Notes: generated by a model from the letters alone, not told the origin. DNA of 64,000 nt from Streptomyces venezuelae (GCF_008642315.1 NZ_CP029192.1:2108001-2172000), one strand, 5' to 3'; numbered from the stretch's first letter, positions 8,333-18,110 are shown. A program made the numbers and translations.

Positions 8333-8806
8333 TTGAAAGCAGGACCGCCACCTGCTGCGCTGAACGGACCCGCCTTGCACGAGCCTTCCTCCCCCGCCTC
8401 CTGGCGCATCGCCCTGCCGCACACGACGGCAGCCGTGCCGGTCGCGCGTGCCCTGGTCCGCACGGCCCTCACCGACATCGAGTCGTCCCCCGACACCGAC
8501 ACCGCCGAGCTCCTCACCGCGGAGCTGGTCGCCAACGCCGTGGAGCACACCGGCGGCAAGGACCCCATAGAGCTGGTGATCGAGCTGCTGCCGACGGGTT
8601 GTCAGGTCGAGGTGCACGACACCAACCCGCTGCCGCCCGGCGACCTCACCGACCCGGGCCCGCACGTCGAGCCGGACCCCTGGCAGGAACACGGGCGCGG
8701 CCTGCTCCTGATCCGCACCCTCAGCTCGTCCTGCGGCCACCGCCCCACCGCGTCCGGCAAGGCGGTCTGGTTCACGCTTCCTACGCGGCCCCCGCACCAG
8801 TGCTGA
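8333..8806 (+). CDS. HATPase_c-type ATP-binding regulatory protein
   Basis: A 157-residue single-domain protein of the anti-sigma-factor kinase-like HATPase group abundant in Streptomyces. The N-box LTAELVANAVEHTGG lies near residues 60-75, followed by VHDTNP and a G-box-like GRGLLLIRTLSSSCG near 123. Such proteins usually bind ATP and act on anti-anti-sigma or related partners; none is encoded next to it. The start is uncertain: TTG at 8333 has no good ribosome site and TTG at 8375 is an in-frame alternative 14 codons later. The 3' end overlaps the convergent permease gene by 26 bases. Confidence 0.8.
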   Translation: MKAGPPPAALNGPALHEPSSPASWRIALPHTTAAVPVARALVRTALTDIESSPDTDTAELLTAELVANAVEHTGGKDPIELVIELLPTGCQVEVHDTNPLPPGDLTDPGPHVEPDPWQEHGRGLLLIRTLSSSCGHRPTASGKAVWFTLPTRPPHQC

Positions 8807-10226
8807 CCGGCACCTCGCCCCGGCCCAGCCGCGAGTGCCCGCGCCCGTACAGCGCGTAGACCACCGCGCCCACCGCCACGAACACCGCGAACTGGAGCCA
8901 TGTCGTCCAGCCCGTGCCCCAGATCAGGTAGAGGCAGAAGCCGACCCCGAGGAGCGGGCTCACCGGATGGAACGGCACCCGGAAGGTGCGGCGCAGATCC
9001 GGGGCCGAGCGGCGCAGCGCGATCACCGCGACGTTCACCACGACCATGATCGACAGCGTGCCGATGGTGGTCAGGTTGACGACGACGTCGAGCGAGGAGA
9101 ACGCGGCGGGCACGGCGACGACCGCCGCGACGATCCACGTGTTGGCGACGGGGGTCCTGGTCCGCGGCGAGACGCGTTCGAAGACGCGCGGCATGAGCCC
9201 GTCGCGGGACATCGACATGAGGATGCGGGTCTGCCCGTACATCACGGCGAGCACCACGGAGGCGATGGCGACGACCGCGCCGAAGGCGATGATGCCGCCA
9301 CCGAGGGTCGAGTCGGTGACCTGGTTGACGATGAGCGAGAGCGCGGCGGGCTTGTCGGCGACGGCGTCGGAGCCGAGCGCGCCGATGGCCGCGAGCGCCA
9401 CGGCGACGTAGAGCAGGGTGACGACGCCGATGCAGATCAGGATGGCGAGCGGAATGTTGCGCCGCGGGTTCTTCACCTCCTCGCCTGCCGTCGTGACCGC
9501 GTCGAAGCCGATGAAGGAGAAGAAGGCGAGCGAGGCGCCCGCGGTGATGCCGGAGGCGCCCGCACCCGCGAAGGGCGTGAGGTTGCCGTCCTCGAACGCG
9601 GTGAACGCGATCGCCAGGAAGAGCAGCAGGATGCCGATCTTCAGCACCGCCATGGCGGCCGTGGCACCGGCGCTCTCGCGGATGCCGCGCACCAGGAGCA
9701 CGGCGGCGAGCAGGATGACGACGACGGCGGGCAGGTTCACCGCGCCGCCCTCGCCCGGCCCCGCGGACAGCGCGGCGGGCAGCTGCCGGCCGGTGAGGCT
9801 GTGCAGCAGCTCGTTCAGGTACTGGCTCCAGCCGACCGCGACCGCGGAGACCGACACGCCGTACTCCAGGAGCAGGCACCAGCCCACGAGGAACGCGGTG
9901 CGCTCGCCCAGCGAGGCGTACGCGAAGGAGTACGAGCTGCCCGACACCGGGATCGCGCCGCCCAGCTCGGCGAACGAGAACGCGGTGAAGATGCAGGTCA
10001 CGGCCGCGAGGACGTAGGAGACCGCGACGGCGGGCCCCGCCTCGGCGACGGAGTCCGAGAGGCCGACGAAGATGCCGGTGCCGACGATCGCGCCGACGCC
10101 GAAGCACACGAGCTGGAAGAGCCCCATGGTGCGCCGCAGGCCGTGGCCCTCGAGGTCCGCGCCGGATTCGGCGACGAGCTGGTCGGGGGACTTGATGCGA
10201 AGCCCGTTGGTGCGTGTGGGGCTCAT
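8781..10226 (-). CDS. APC-family amino-acid permease
   Basis: A 481-residue integral membrane protein with about 12 hydrophobic helices. The first helix carries the APC signature GVGAIVGTGIFVG (about 43-55), followed by FAELGGAIPVSGSSYSFAY near 90, and the loop GEEVKNPRRNIP near 245 is typical of the cationic-amino-acid-type permeases. It is the third gene of an arcA-argF-permease series on the minus strand, with a 75-base gap behind argF, so uptake of arginine or exchange with ornithine is likely. Substrate specificity cannot be read from the sequence. Confidence 0.88.
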   Translation of the reverse strand: MSPTRTNGLRIKSPDQLVAESGADLEGHGLRRTMGLFQLVCFGVGAIVGTGIFVGLSDSVAEAGPAVAVSYVLAAVTCIFTAFSFAELGGAIPVSGSSYSFAYASLGERTAFLVGWCLLLEYGVSVSAVAVGWSQYLNELLHSLTGRQLPAALSAGPGEGGAVNLPAVVVILLAAVLLVRGIRESAGATAAMAVLKIGILLLFLAIAFTAFEDGNLTPFAGAGASGITAGASLAFFSFIGFDAVTTAGEEVKNPRRNIPLAILICIGVVTLLYVAVALAAIGALGSDAVADKPAALSLIVNQVTDSTLGGGIIAFGAVVAIASVVLAVMYGQTRILMSMSRDGLMPRVFERVSPRTRTPVANTWIVAAVVAVPAAFSSLDVVVNLTTIGTLSIMVVVNVAVIALRRSAPDLRRTFRVPFHPVSPLLGVGFCLYLIWGTGWTTWLQFAVFVAVGAVVYALYGRGHSRLGRGEVPVSTGAGAA

Positions 10227-10301
10227 GGGGTGGTTCTCGATTCTGGTGGTGCGTGGTGCGTGGTGCGCGTCGTGCGTGAAGCGGGTGCTCGGGCGAGCGT
10301 C

Positions 10302-11300
10302 TCAGGCGAGCGTCGCCACCAGGACCGCCTTGATCGTGTGCATCCGGTTCTCCGCCTCGTCGAAGACCACGGAGTGCGCCGACTCGAAGACCTCGTCCGT
10401 GACCTCCAGGGAGTCGAGACCGTACGTCTCGTGGACCTCGCGTCCGACCTTCGTGCCGAGGTCGTGGAAGGCGGGCAGGCAGTGCAGGAATTTTACGTCC
10501 GGATTGCCCGTGGCGCGCAGGACGTCCATCGTCACCGCGTACGGCACGAGGGCCGCTATGCGCTCCGCCCACACCTCCTGCGGCTCCCCCATCGACACCC
10601 AGACGTCGGTGCCGACGAAGTCCGCGCCCCTGACGCCCTCCGCGACGTCCTCGGTGAGCGTCAGGCGCGCCCCGCTGACCGCGGCGAGCTCCTGGGCCCG
10701 CGCACGGACCTCCGGAGCCGGCCAGTACGCCTCGGGGGCGACGATGCGCACGTCCATCCCGAGCAGGGCGCCGGTGATCAGGTACGAGTTGCCCATGTTG
10801 AAGCGGGCGTCGCCGAGGTAGGCGAAGGCGATGCCGGTGAGGGGCTTGGCGCTGTGCTCGGTCATCGTGAGCACGTCCGCGAGCATCTGGGTGGGGTGCC
10901 AGGCGTCGGTCAGACCGTTGTAGACGGGCACGCCCGCGTGGGCGGCGAGCGTCTCGACCGTGTCCTGCGCGTCGCCGCGGAACTCGATGGCGTCGAACAT
11001 CCTGCCGAGCACCCGGGCGGTGTCCTTGGAGGACTCCTTCTTGCCGATGTGTGAGCCCGCCGGATCGATGTACACCGTAGAGGCGCCTTGGTCGGCGGCG
11101 GCCACCTCGAACGCGCAGCGCGTCCGCGTCGAGTTCTTCTCGAAGATCAGCGCGATGTTCCTGCCCCGCAGCCGGGGCGTCTCGGCACCGGCCTTCTTGG
11201 CCGCCTTCAGCTCGGCGGCCAGCTCGATCAGACCGCGGAACTCGTCGGCGGTGAAGTCCAGCTCCTTGAGGAAGTGGCGGCCGGTGAGGTCTGTGGCCAT
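10302..11300 (-). CDS. argF: Ornithine carbamoyltransferase
   Basis: A 332-residue transcarbamoylase. The carbamoyl-phosphate motif STRTRCAFE is at about 57-65 and the ornithine-binding HCLPAFHD near 273. It interconverts ornithine plus carbamoyl phosphate and citrulline plus phosphate. Position directly downstream of arginine deiminase and upstream of a permease suggests the catabolic (arcB-like) direction of the arginine deiminase pathway, although no carbamate kinase is present in the window. A 134-base upstream gap with an unusually A/T-rich segment suggests its own promoter. Confidence 0.93.
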   Translation of the reverse strand: MATDLTGRHFLKELDFTADEFRGLIELAAELKAAKKAGAETPRLRGRNIALIFEKNSTRTRCAFEVAAADQGASTVYIDPAGSHIGKKESSKDTARVLGRMFDAIEFRGDAQDTVETLAAHAGVPVYNGLTDAWHPTQMLADVLTMTEHSAKPLTGIAFAYLGDARFNMGNSYLITGALLGMDVRIVAPEAYWPAPEVRARAQELAAVSGARLTLTEDVAEGVRGADFVGTDVWVSMGEPQEVWAERIAALVPYAVTMDVLRATGNPDVKFLHCLPAFHDLGTKVGREVHETYGLDSLEVTDEVFESAHSVVFDEAENRMHTIKAVLVATLA

Positions 11301-11344
11301 GAGGCGCTCCAGGAATGCGGATGGGCGTACGAAAGACGGTGACT

Positions 11345-11395
11345 GTTGAAACTATATACGACGCTCCACATTTATATACAGGACCCCGGCAGCGG
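11345..11395 (-). promoter_or_regulatory. A/T-rich upstream region of argF with direct repeats
   Basis: Read on the minus strand, two copies of GTATATA(A/G) lie exactly 20 bases apart, two helical turns, in the gap between arcA and argF (between about 11345 and 11385). The segment stands out in the surrounding G/C-rich DNA. TATAGT near 11352 could be a -10 box for argF. Which protein uses the repeats (ArgR, a Crp/Fnr-like factor or none) is not evident; they do not match a box I can recognise with confidence. Confidence 0.4.
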
Positions 11396-11434
11396 CGCAG
11401 CAAGGGCTCGGCCGTCCGCGGAACCTACAGAGAC

Positions 11435-12667
11435 CTACAGCCCCGGCACCGGATCCCGCTGCACCGGACAGCTCATGCACCGCGGCCCGCCCCGGCCGCG
11501 CCCCAGCTCGCTCCCCAGGATCTCGATCACCTCGATGCCCTGCTTGCGCAGGTGCGTGTTGGTCGTCGAGTTCCTCTCGTACGCGACGACGACGCCCGGC
11601 TCCACCGCGAGGACGTTGCAGCCGTCGTCCCACTGCTCGCGCTCGGCGGCGTGCACGTCCTGCGTGGCCGTGAGGACCCGGATGCCGTCGAGGCCGAGCG
11701 CGGCGGCGATGGCGCGGTGCATGTGCTCCGGCGGATGGTCGGTGACCTTCAGCTCCCGCTCCCCCACGCCCGGCTCGATCGTGTACGAGCGGAGCATGCC
11801 AAGCCCCGCGTACTGCGTGAAGGTGTCGCCGTCGACCATCGTCATCACCGTGTCGAGGTGCATGAAGGCGCGCCGCTTCGGCATGTCGAGGGCCACGATG
11901 GTCTGCGCCGAGCCCGCCGCGAACAGCTTGTGCGCGAGCATCTCGACGGCCTGCGGCGTGGTGCGCTCGCTCATGCCGATGAGCACCGCCCCCTTGCCGA
12001 TCACCAGGACGTCGCCGCCCTCGATGGTCGAGGGGTAGTCCGCCTGGCCGCGCGACCAGACGTGGAAGTCCTCGCCGCGGAACAGCGGATGGTGCCGGTA
12101 GATCGCCTCGAAGTGCACGGTCTCGCGCTGCCGCGCGGGCCAGCGCATCGCGTTGATGGAGACGCCGTCGTAGATCCAGGCGGAGGTGTCACGGGTGAAG
12201 AGGTGGTTGGGCAACGGGCCGAGGAGGAAGTCGTCCAGGTCCATGCAGTGGAAGCGCACGGACGTCGGCTCGGCGTGCCGCTCCAGGAACTCCCGCTTCG
12301 TCATCCCGCCCACCAGCGCCTCGGCGAGCTCGGTCGAGGGCAGGGTCTCGAAAGCGGCCCTCAAGTGGTCGGTGGCGAGCGGCCCGTACTCCTTCTCGTC
12401 GAAGACGCGGTCCAGGACGAGGAGGCGGGCCGCGGGCACGTCCAGGGTCTCGGTCAGCAGGTCGCCGAAGAGGTGGACCGCCACCCCCCGGTCGCGCAGC
12501 ACGTCCGCGAACCCGTCGTGTTCCTGACGGGCCCTGCGCACCCACAGGACGTCGTCGAAGAGCAGGGCGTCCTTGTTGCTCGGAGTCAGCCGCTTGAGCT
12601 CCAGATCGGGGCGGTGCAGTATGACGCGGCGCAGCCGCCCGGCCTCGGAGTCGACATGGAATCCCAT
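11435..12667 (-). CDS. arcA: Arginine deiminase
   Basis: A protein of about 410 residues that hydrolyses arginine to citrulline and ammonia. Visible motifs are [33 protein letters not shown] and the C-terminal active-site cysteine in [14 protein letters not shown], all characteristic of ArcA. The start at 12667 ([10 protein letters not shown]) is chosen because conservation begins there, with GGGGAA 11 bases upstream; ATG at 12676 is possible and longer upstream extensions look non-conserved. It is followed by ornithine carbamoyltransferase and a permease, and lies 133 bases downstream of pnkp on the same strand. Confidence 0.93.
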   Translation of the reverse strand: MGFHVDSEAGRLRRVILHRPDLELKRLTPSNKDALLFDDVLWVRRARQEHDGFADVLRDRGVAVHLFGDLLTETLDVPAARLLVLDRVFDEKEYGPLATDHLRAAFETLPSTELAEALVGGMTKREFLERHAEPTSVRFHCMDLDDFLLGPLPNHLFTRDTSAWIYDGVSINAMRWPARQRETVHFEAIYRHHPLFRGEDFHVWSRGQADYPSTIEGGDVLVIGKGAVLIGMSERTTPQAVEMLAHKLFAAGSAQTIVALDMPKRRAFMHLDTVMTMVDGDTFTQYAGLGMLRSYTIEPGVGERELKVTDHPPEHMHRAIAAALGLDGIRVLTATQDVHAAEREQWDDGCNVLAVEPGVVVAYERNSTTNTHLRKQGIEVIEILGSELGRGRGGPRCMSCPVQRDPVPGL

Positions 12668-12800
12668 GGGGTCCATCTTTCCCCGGCCGGACGGCCCACG
12701 CGCGTCGTTGGCCAAAGCAGCGGGGCCCGCTGTCCCTGCCGTCCTGCCCGACCAGCTCGTGCTCGACGGAATGACGGCATTTCAGCTCCGCCTGGAGGCT

Positions 12801-15380
12801 CTAGAGCCGGGGGTCCACCGGCTCCGACTCCAGGGCGAGGACGGCGAACACGGCCTCGTGGACCCGCCACAGCGGCTCGCCGTCCGCCAGCCGGTCCAGC
12901 GCCTCCAGGCCGAGCGCGTACTCGCGGACGGCCAGCGACCGCTTGTGGCCGAGGTGGCGTTCGCGCAGCTTCGCCAGGTTCTCCGGGCGCGTGTACTCCG
13001 GGCCGTAGACGATCCGCAGGTACTCGCGGCCGCGGCACTTGACGCCGGGCTGGACGAGCCGGCCCTGCGCGTTCCTGGCCAGCGCCTCGACCGGCTTGAC
13101 GACCATGCCCTCGCCGCCCCGGCTGGTCATCTCCAGCCACCAGTCGACGCCCGCCCGCACCGACTCCGGGTCGCCCGTGTCGACGTACAGGCGGCGGGTG
13201 GTCTGCAGCAGGTCGGAGCCCTGGCTGCTGTCGTGCTCCACCATGCGGTCGATCAGGGCCAGCTGTTCGTCGTGCGGGAGCCCGGCGAGGCTGCGCCCCT
13301 GGACGGCGAGGATCTGGAACGGCGCGAGGCGCACGCCCTCCAGGCCCTCGGTCGGCCAGCAGTAGCGTCGGTAGGCGTCGGTGAACGCGGCGGCGTCCGC
13401 GGCGCGTTCCCGCTGCCGGATCAGGAGTTCGCCCGCGTCGACGCCGCGTGCCGCCGCCGCTTCCAGGGCGGCGACCGCGCCGGGGAAGACGGCTCCTGCG
13501 GCGGCGCCCACGGCGGCGTACTGCGTGCGGAGCAGCCCCGACGCCTTCAGCGACCACGGCATCAGCTCCGCGTCGAGCAGCAGCCAGTCCGTCGCCAGCT
13601 CCTCCCACAGGCCGGCCTCGGTGACGGCGTCGCGCACGCGGCCGAGGATCTCCTCGGTGACGGCGGGGTCGGCGAAGAAGGGGCGGCCGGTGCGGGTGCA
13701 GAGGGAGCCGGTGGGCGCCGCCCCGCGGGGGCCGTCCCCCACTCCGAACCGCTCGCGGGCCGCGTCCGCGTCGCGGCAGACGAGGACCACCGCGCGCGAC
13801 CCCATGTGCTTCTCCTCACACACGACGCGGGCGACGCCGTCGTGCGCGTACGCGGCGAAGGCCTCCTCCGGGTGTTCCAGGTAGCCCTCGCGGCGGGAGG
13901 TGGCCGTCGGCGCCATCGTCGGCGGCAGGTACGGGAGCAGGCGCGGGTCGACGGCGAAGCGGCTCATGACCTCCAGGGCCGCGGCGGCGTTCTCCTCGCG
14001 CACGGCGACACGGCCCACGTGCCGCGTCTCGACCACGCGGCGGCCGTGCACGTCGTTCAGGTCGAGCGGCCGCCCGTCGTGGCCGCCGGGTGCCTCGGTG
14101 CGCAGCGGCTTGGCGGGCTCGTACCAGACGCGCTCCGCCGGTACGTCGACGAGTTCGCGCTCCGGCCAGCGCAGCGCGGTCAGCCGGCCGCCGAAGACGG
14201 CGCCGGTGTCCAGGCAGATGGTGTTGTTGAGCCAGGTCGCGGTGGGCACGGGGGTGTGGCCGTAGACGACCGCGGCCCTGCCCCGGTACTCCTCGGCCCA
14301 CGGGTAGCGCACCGGAAGGCCGAACTCGTCGGTCTCGCCGGTCGTGTCGCCGTACAGGGCGTGGGAGCGGACCCGGCCCGAGGTGCGGCCGTGGTACTTC
14401 TCCGGCAGTCCGGCGTGGCAGACGACGAGCCGGCCGCTGTCCAGGACGTAGTGCGAGACGAGGCCGTCGATGAACTCCCGCACCCGCGTGCGGAACTCCT
14501 CGCTCTCGGCCGACAGCTGCTCGACGGTCTCGGCGAGGCCGTGGGTGTGCCGGACGCCGCGGCCCTTGAGGTGGCGGCCGAGCTTGTTCTCGTGGTTGCC
14601 GGGCACGCAGAGGGCGGTGCCCGCGGCGACCATCGACATGACGCGCCGCAGCACGCCCGGGGTGTCCGGGCCGCGGTCGACGAGGTCGCCGACGAACACG
14701 GCGGTACGGCCCTCGGGGTGCGCGCCGTCCACGTATCCGAGCTTGCCGAGCAGGGTCTCCAGCTCGGCGGCGCAGCCGTGGATGTCGCCGACGATGTCGA
14801 AGGGGCCCGTGAGGTGGGTGAGGTCGTTGTACCGCTTCTCGGTGACGACGGTGGCGGTGTCGATCTCCTCGGCCCCGCGCAGGACGTGCACCTTGCGGAA
14901 GCCCTCGCGGTCCAGGTGGCGCAGCGAGCGCCGCAGTTCGCGCTGGTGGCGCTGGATGACGCGGCGCGGCAGGTCCGCCCGGTCGGCGCGGGCGGCGTTG
15001 CGCGCCGCGCAGACGTCCTCGGGCACGTCGAGCACGATGGCGATGGGCAGCACGTCGTACTGCCTGGCCAGCTCGATCAGCTGCTTGCGGCTTTCGCTCT
15101 GCACGTTGGTCGCGTCGACGACGGTGCGGCGGCCCGCGGCCAGGCGCTTGCCCGCGATGTAGTGCAGGACGTCGAAGGCGTCGCGGCTCGCGCTCTGGTC
15201 GTTCTCGTCGTCGGCGACCAGCCCGCGGCAGAAGTCGCTGGATATGACCTCGGTCGCCTTGAAGTGCTCGCGCGCGAAGCTCGACTTGCCGGAGCCGGAG
15301 GCGCCGATCAGGACGACGAGGGAGAGGTCGGTGACGGCGAGGGCGCGTGCGGCGCCGCCGGTGCGGGTGTCGTTCGTCAT
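12801..15380 (-). CDS. pnkp: Polynucleotide kinase-phosphatase-ligase (RNA repair, Pnkp)
   Basis: An 859-residue three-domain RNA repair enzyme. The N-terminal 5'-OH polynucleotide kinase has P-loop GASGSGKS (26-33). The central metallophosphatase has GDIHGC (198-203), GDLVDRGPDTPG and GNHENKLG, and removes 2',3'-cyclic phosphates. The C-terminal ligase domain has the nucleotidyl-lysine motif EKHMGSR near residue 522, and its length matches bacterial Pnkp. In other bacteria the ligase needs Hen1, whose gene overlaps this one by 4 bases (ATGA at 15377-15380). The pair repairs RNAs, such as tRNAs, cut by ribotoxins, with Hen1 methylating the 3' terminal ribose to block recleavage. Confidence 0.95.
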   Translation of the reverse strand: MTNDTRTGGAARALAVTDLSLVVLIGASGSGKSSFAREHFKATEVISSDFCRGLVADDENDQSASRDAFDVLHYIAGKRLAAGRRTVVDATNVQSESRKQLIELARQYDVLPIAIVLDVPEDVCAARNAARADRADLPRRVIQRHQRELRRSLRHLDREGFRKVHVLRGAEEIDTATVVTEKRYNDLTHLTGPFDIVGDIHGCAAELETLLGKLGYVDGAHPEGRTAVFVGDLVDRGPDTPGVLRRVMSMVAAGTALCVPGNHENKLGRHLKGRGVRHTHGLAETVEQLSAESEEFRTRVREFIDGLVSHYVLDSGRLVVCHAGLPEKYHGRTSGRVRSHALYGDTTGETDEFGLPVRYPWAEEYRGRAAVVYGHTPVPTATWLNNTICLDTGAVFGGRLTALRWPERELVDVPAERVWYEPAKPLRTEAPGGHDGRPLDLNDVHGRRVVETRHVGRVAVREENAAAALEVMSRFAVDPRLLPYLPPTMAPTATSRREGYLEHPEEAFAAYAHDGVARVVCEEKHMGSRAVVLVCRDADAARERFGVGDGPRGAAPTGSLCTRTGRPFFADPAVTEEILGRVRDAVTEAGLWEELATDWLLLDAELMPWSLKASGLLRTQYAAVGAAAGAVFPGAVAALEAAAARGVDAGELLIRQRERAADAAAFTDAYRRYCWPTEGLEGVRLAPFQILAVQGRSLAGLPHDEQLALIDRMVEHDSSQGSDLLQTTRRLYVDTGDPESVRAGVDWWLEMTSRGGEGMVVKPVEALARNAQGRLVQPGVKCRGREYLRIVYGPEYTRPENLAKLRERHLGHKRSLAVREYALGLEALDRLADGEPLWRVHEAVFAVLALESEPVDPRL

Positions 15381-16903
15381 GCGACCTGGTCCTTCTGGGC
15401 TGACTTGACCGTCTCGGGTGCCTTGACTGTCTCGGGTGCCTTGGCCGCCGTGACGGCCTGGGTGAACACGGCCATCTGCGTGGGCGGGCCGACCTCGGGG
15501 TCGTCGTCGCCGACGGGGGCGAACCGGACGTCGTAGCCGTGCCGTTCGGCGACGCTGTGGGCCCAGGCGCGGAACTCGTCACGCGTCCACTCGAAGCGGT
15601 GGTCGCCGTGGCGCACGTGCCCGGCGGGGAGCGACTCCCAGCGGACGTTGTACTCGACGTTCGGCGTCGTCACGAGGACGGTACGGGGACGCGCGGAGCC
15701 GAACACGGCGTACTCCAGCGCGGGCAGCCGCGCCTCGTCGAGGTGCTCGATCACCTCGCTGAGCACGGCCGCGTCGTACCCCTTGAGCCGCTTGTCGGTG
15801 TACGCCAGCGAGCCCTGCACGAGCCGGACACGGCCGGCCTGGCGCTCGCCGAGGCGGTCGAGCCTCAGCCGCCGCGAGGCGACGGTCAGCGCGCGCATCG
15901 ACACGTCGACCCCGACGATCTCGGTGAACCGGACGTCCTTGAACAGGGCCTGCACCAGCTGTCCCTGCCCGCACCCGAGATCGAGCACCCGTCCGGCACC
16001 GGCCCCGACGAGCTCGGCGAGGATCGCCTCCCGGCGCCGCACGGCGAGCGGCACCGGCTTCTCCTCGGTGTCGGTGCCTTCGTCGACGGCGTTGTCGATC
16101 TCGTCGACGTCCGTGTCGTCCGCGTCGGCGAGCCGCACCAGTTCGAGCCGCTCCCTGGCCTCCTGGGTCAGGGACCGGCGCCGCGACAGGTAACGGCTGG
16201 TGATGACCTCCTGCTCCGGGTGACCGGCCAGCCACCCCTCACCGGCCCGCAGCAGCTTGTCGACCTCGTCCGGCGAGACCCAGTAGTGCTTGGCGTCGTC
16301 GAGGACGGGCAGCAGCACGTACAGGTGCCGCAGCGCCTCGCCCAGCGTCAGCGTCCCGTCGGGCGCTTCGAGTACGAGCTGTACGTACTGCGAGTCCCCC
16401 CATTCCGGGAACCGCACGTCCAACGGCACCGGCGTCACCGCCACGGCCCACCCGAGCGGCTCGAACAGCGCCCGCACCAGCTCGGCACCGCCACGGGCGG
16501 GCAGGGCCGGCACCTCGACACGGAGCGGCAACGGCTGCGCGACCCGCTCGGGGCGCGCGGCGCACACGCCCCGCATGGCGCTGGAGAACACCGCGCCGAT
16601 CGCCACGGCGAGCAACGACGAGGCGGCGTACGGCCGGTCGTTCACGTACTGCGCGAGAGCCGCGTCCGGAGCCCCGCCCCGGCCCTTGCCCTTCCCCTTG
16701 CCGCGCCGCACGAGCGCGACGGGGTCGATCTCCAGGAGCAGCGCGGCGGTGCAACGCTCGGGAGTCGCCTCGGGGTAGAGGACGTGCGCGGTGCCGTAGG
16801 ACACGCTGCGTGTATGCCGGTTGTCGGGGTGTTTGTGCAGCAGGAAGCCGAGATCGGTGGCGGGGCGTTCAGGGGTACCGGAGGTACTGATCGTCAGAAA
16901 CAC
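15377..16903 (-). CDS. hen1: 3'-terminal RNA ribose 2'-O-methyltransferase Hen1
   Basis: A 508-residue bacterial Hen1. Residues about 1-240 match the bacteria-specific N-terminal module that interacts with Pnkp; residues about 290-490 form the methyltransferase, with SAM motif VLDLGCGQGQLV, metal-site sequence LSEVIEHLDE and the Hen1 element DHRFEWTRDEF. A Lys/Gly/Arg-rich loop lies near residue 70. The gene starts the minus-strand hen1-pnkp operon. Its upstream gap (16904-17166) separates it from the divergent GAF-ANTAR gene and must contain its promoter, though I see no clear box. Whether transcription continues to arcA is unknown. Confidence 0.95.
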   Translation of the reverse strand: MFLTISTSGTPERPATDLGFLLHKHPDNRHTRSVSYGTAHVLYPEATPERCTAALLLEIDPVALVRRGKGKGKGRGGAPDAALAQYVNDRPYAASSLLAVAIGAVFSSAMRGVCAARPERVAQPLPLRVEVPALPARGGAELVRALFEPLGWAVAVTPVPLDVRFPEWGDSQYVQLVLEAPDGTLTLGEALRHLYVLLPVLDDAKHYWVSPDEVDKLLRAGEGWLAGHPEQEVITSRYLSRRRSLTQEARERLELVRLADADDTDVDEIDNAVDEGTDTEEKPVPLAVRRREAILAELVGAGAGRVLDLGCGQGQLVQALFKDVRFTEIVGVDVSMRALTVASRRLRLDRLGERQAGRVRLVQGSLAYTDKRLKGYDAAVLSEVIEHLDEARLPALEYAVFGSARPRTVLVTTPNVEYNVRWESLPAGHVRHGDHRFEWTRDEFRAWAHSVAERHGYDVRFAPVGDDDPEVGPPTQMAVFTQAVTAAKAPETVKAPETVKSAQKDQVA

Positions 16904-17166
16904 TTCAGGTCGGCCTCAAAACACAGTCTGAGCTGCGGTTGCGTGATCAACTGTCGGACGCGGCGCACGGCCTCCGCGGGGCGCTTCCCGTTTCCGGCGC
17001 GCGCCTTCAACGTACAGCGAACACACCGGGCGCACGCAGGGATTTTCGCCGCCGTACAGCCCCGGACCAGGCATGGAGCGGCGTCGTGCGGGCGATCGCG
17101 AAGGTCGCGCGGGAAGCTGGGTAGGAGATGAGTGCTCAGACGTCGTGAGGACGGAGGACGGCGAGG

Positions 17167-17874
17167 ATGGAGGACAGCGTGGACTGGGCCCGGTTCGGTA
17201 AGCAGATGGCCGCGATGGCGCGGGACCTGCTGGCGCAGACGTCGGTCGACGCCACGCTGGAGCGGATCACCTCGTCGGCCACCGAGCTCGTGGAGGGCTG
17301 CGACGCTGCCGGCATCCTGATCCTGCACGGCGGGCAGGTGGAGACCCTCGCCCCCACCCATCAGCTCGTCGTCGACAGTGACGCGCTGCAGGCCCGTGAA
17401 GGCGAGGGGCCGTGCTTCGACGTCGCGTGGAGCGGGGGCGGCGAGCGGGTCTTCCGCATCTCCGACTTCACCCACGACCAGCCACGCTGGCCCGCGTACG
17501 CCGTCGAGGCGCGGGCGCTGGGCATCGGCAGCATGATGGGCTTCCTGCTCTTCACCGAGGACGAGGAGCTCGGCGCGCTGAACCTGTACTCCGCCCGGCC
17601 CGGCGCCTTCAACGAGAACGACGAGACGGCCGGCCTGCTCCTCGCCTCGCACGCCGCCGTCGCCTTCTCGAGCGCCCGCACCCACGCCCAGCTGGAGCAG
17701 GCCGTCTCCACCCGGCACACCATCGGCGAGGCGATGGGCATCCTCATGGGCAGGCACCGCCTCACGGAGGAGGAGGCGTTCGACGTGCTGCGCCGCTACT
17801 CGCAGGAGAACAACGTGAAGCTCCGTGACGTCGCCGCGCGGGTCTGCGCGCACGGCGGGTTCGCGGAGCCCTGA
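17167..17874 (+). CDS. GAF and ANTAR domain regulator
   Basis: A 235-residue protein. Residues about 20-165 form a GAF sensor domain (GEGPCFDVAWSGG near 80, LNLYSARPGAF near 138), and about 170-230 an ANTAR RNA-binding domain with TIGEAMGILMGRHRLTEEEAFDVLRRYSQ. ANTAR proteins act as antiterminators that bind paired hexaloop stems in nascent RNA. An ATG with GGAGGACGGCGAGG upstream sets the start. It sits alone between hen1 and the CIS cluster, and no target RNA structure is obvious nearby. The ligand of the GAF domain is unknown. Confidence 0.9.
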   Translation: MEDSVDWARFGKQMAAMARDLLAQTSVDATLERITSSATELVEGCDAAGILILHGGQVETLAPTHQLVVDSDALQAREGEGPCFDVAWSGGGERVFRISDFTHDQPRWPAYAVEARALGIGSMMGFLLFTEDEELGALNLYSARPGAFNENDETAGLLLASHAAVAFSSARTHAQLEQAVSTRHTIGEAMGILMGRHRLTEEEAFDVLRRYSQENNVKLRDVAARVCAHGGFAEP

Positions 17875-17935
17875 GAGCCTGTCCTCGAAGCGGGCACGGC
17901 TTCCCCGGCTCATGGCCGAACCAGGGAAACCTGGA

Positions 17936-17971
17936 CCGGCACAGTCCCCCGGGGGAACGCCGCTGTGCCGG
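17936..17971 (+). terminator. Hairpin downstream of the GAF-ANTAR gene
   Basis: CCGGCACAG at 17936-17944 pairs perfectly with CTGTGCCGG at 17963-17971 across an 18-base loop. It begins about 60 bases after the stop codon. It has no U-tract, as usual for Streptomyces terminators. Confidence 0.6.
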
Positions 17972-18041
17972 CCCTGTACATCAGGTCCCCAGCCGCGCAG
18001 CATTCACTCACGTGCTCGTAAACGACCTCGTTGATTCGATG

Positions 18042-18060
18042 GCAATCGTTTGTTGATTGC
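18042..18060. promoter_or_regulatory. Inverted repeat upstream of the CIS LuxR regulator
   Basis: GCAATC-gtttgtt-GATTGC is a perfect 6+6 inverted repeat inside a locally A/T-rich patch, 51 bases before the GTG start of the LuxR-type gene. It could be an operator, perhaps autoregulatory. No protein is known to bind it. Confidence 0.4.
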
Positions 18061-18110
18061 TTCCGACCACCCTGTGCCCGTCGCTATTCGGGGGAAGACA
18101 GGGAATTTCA

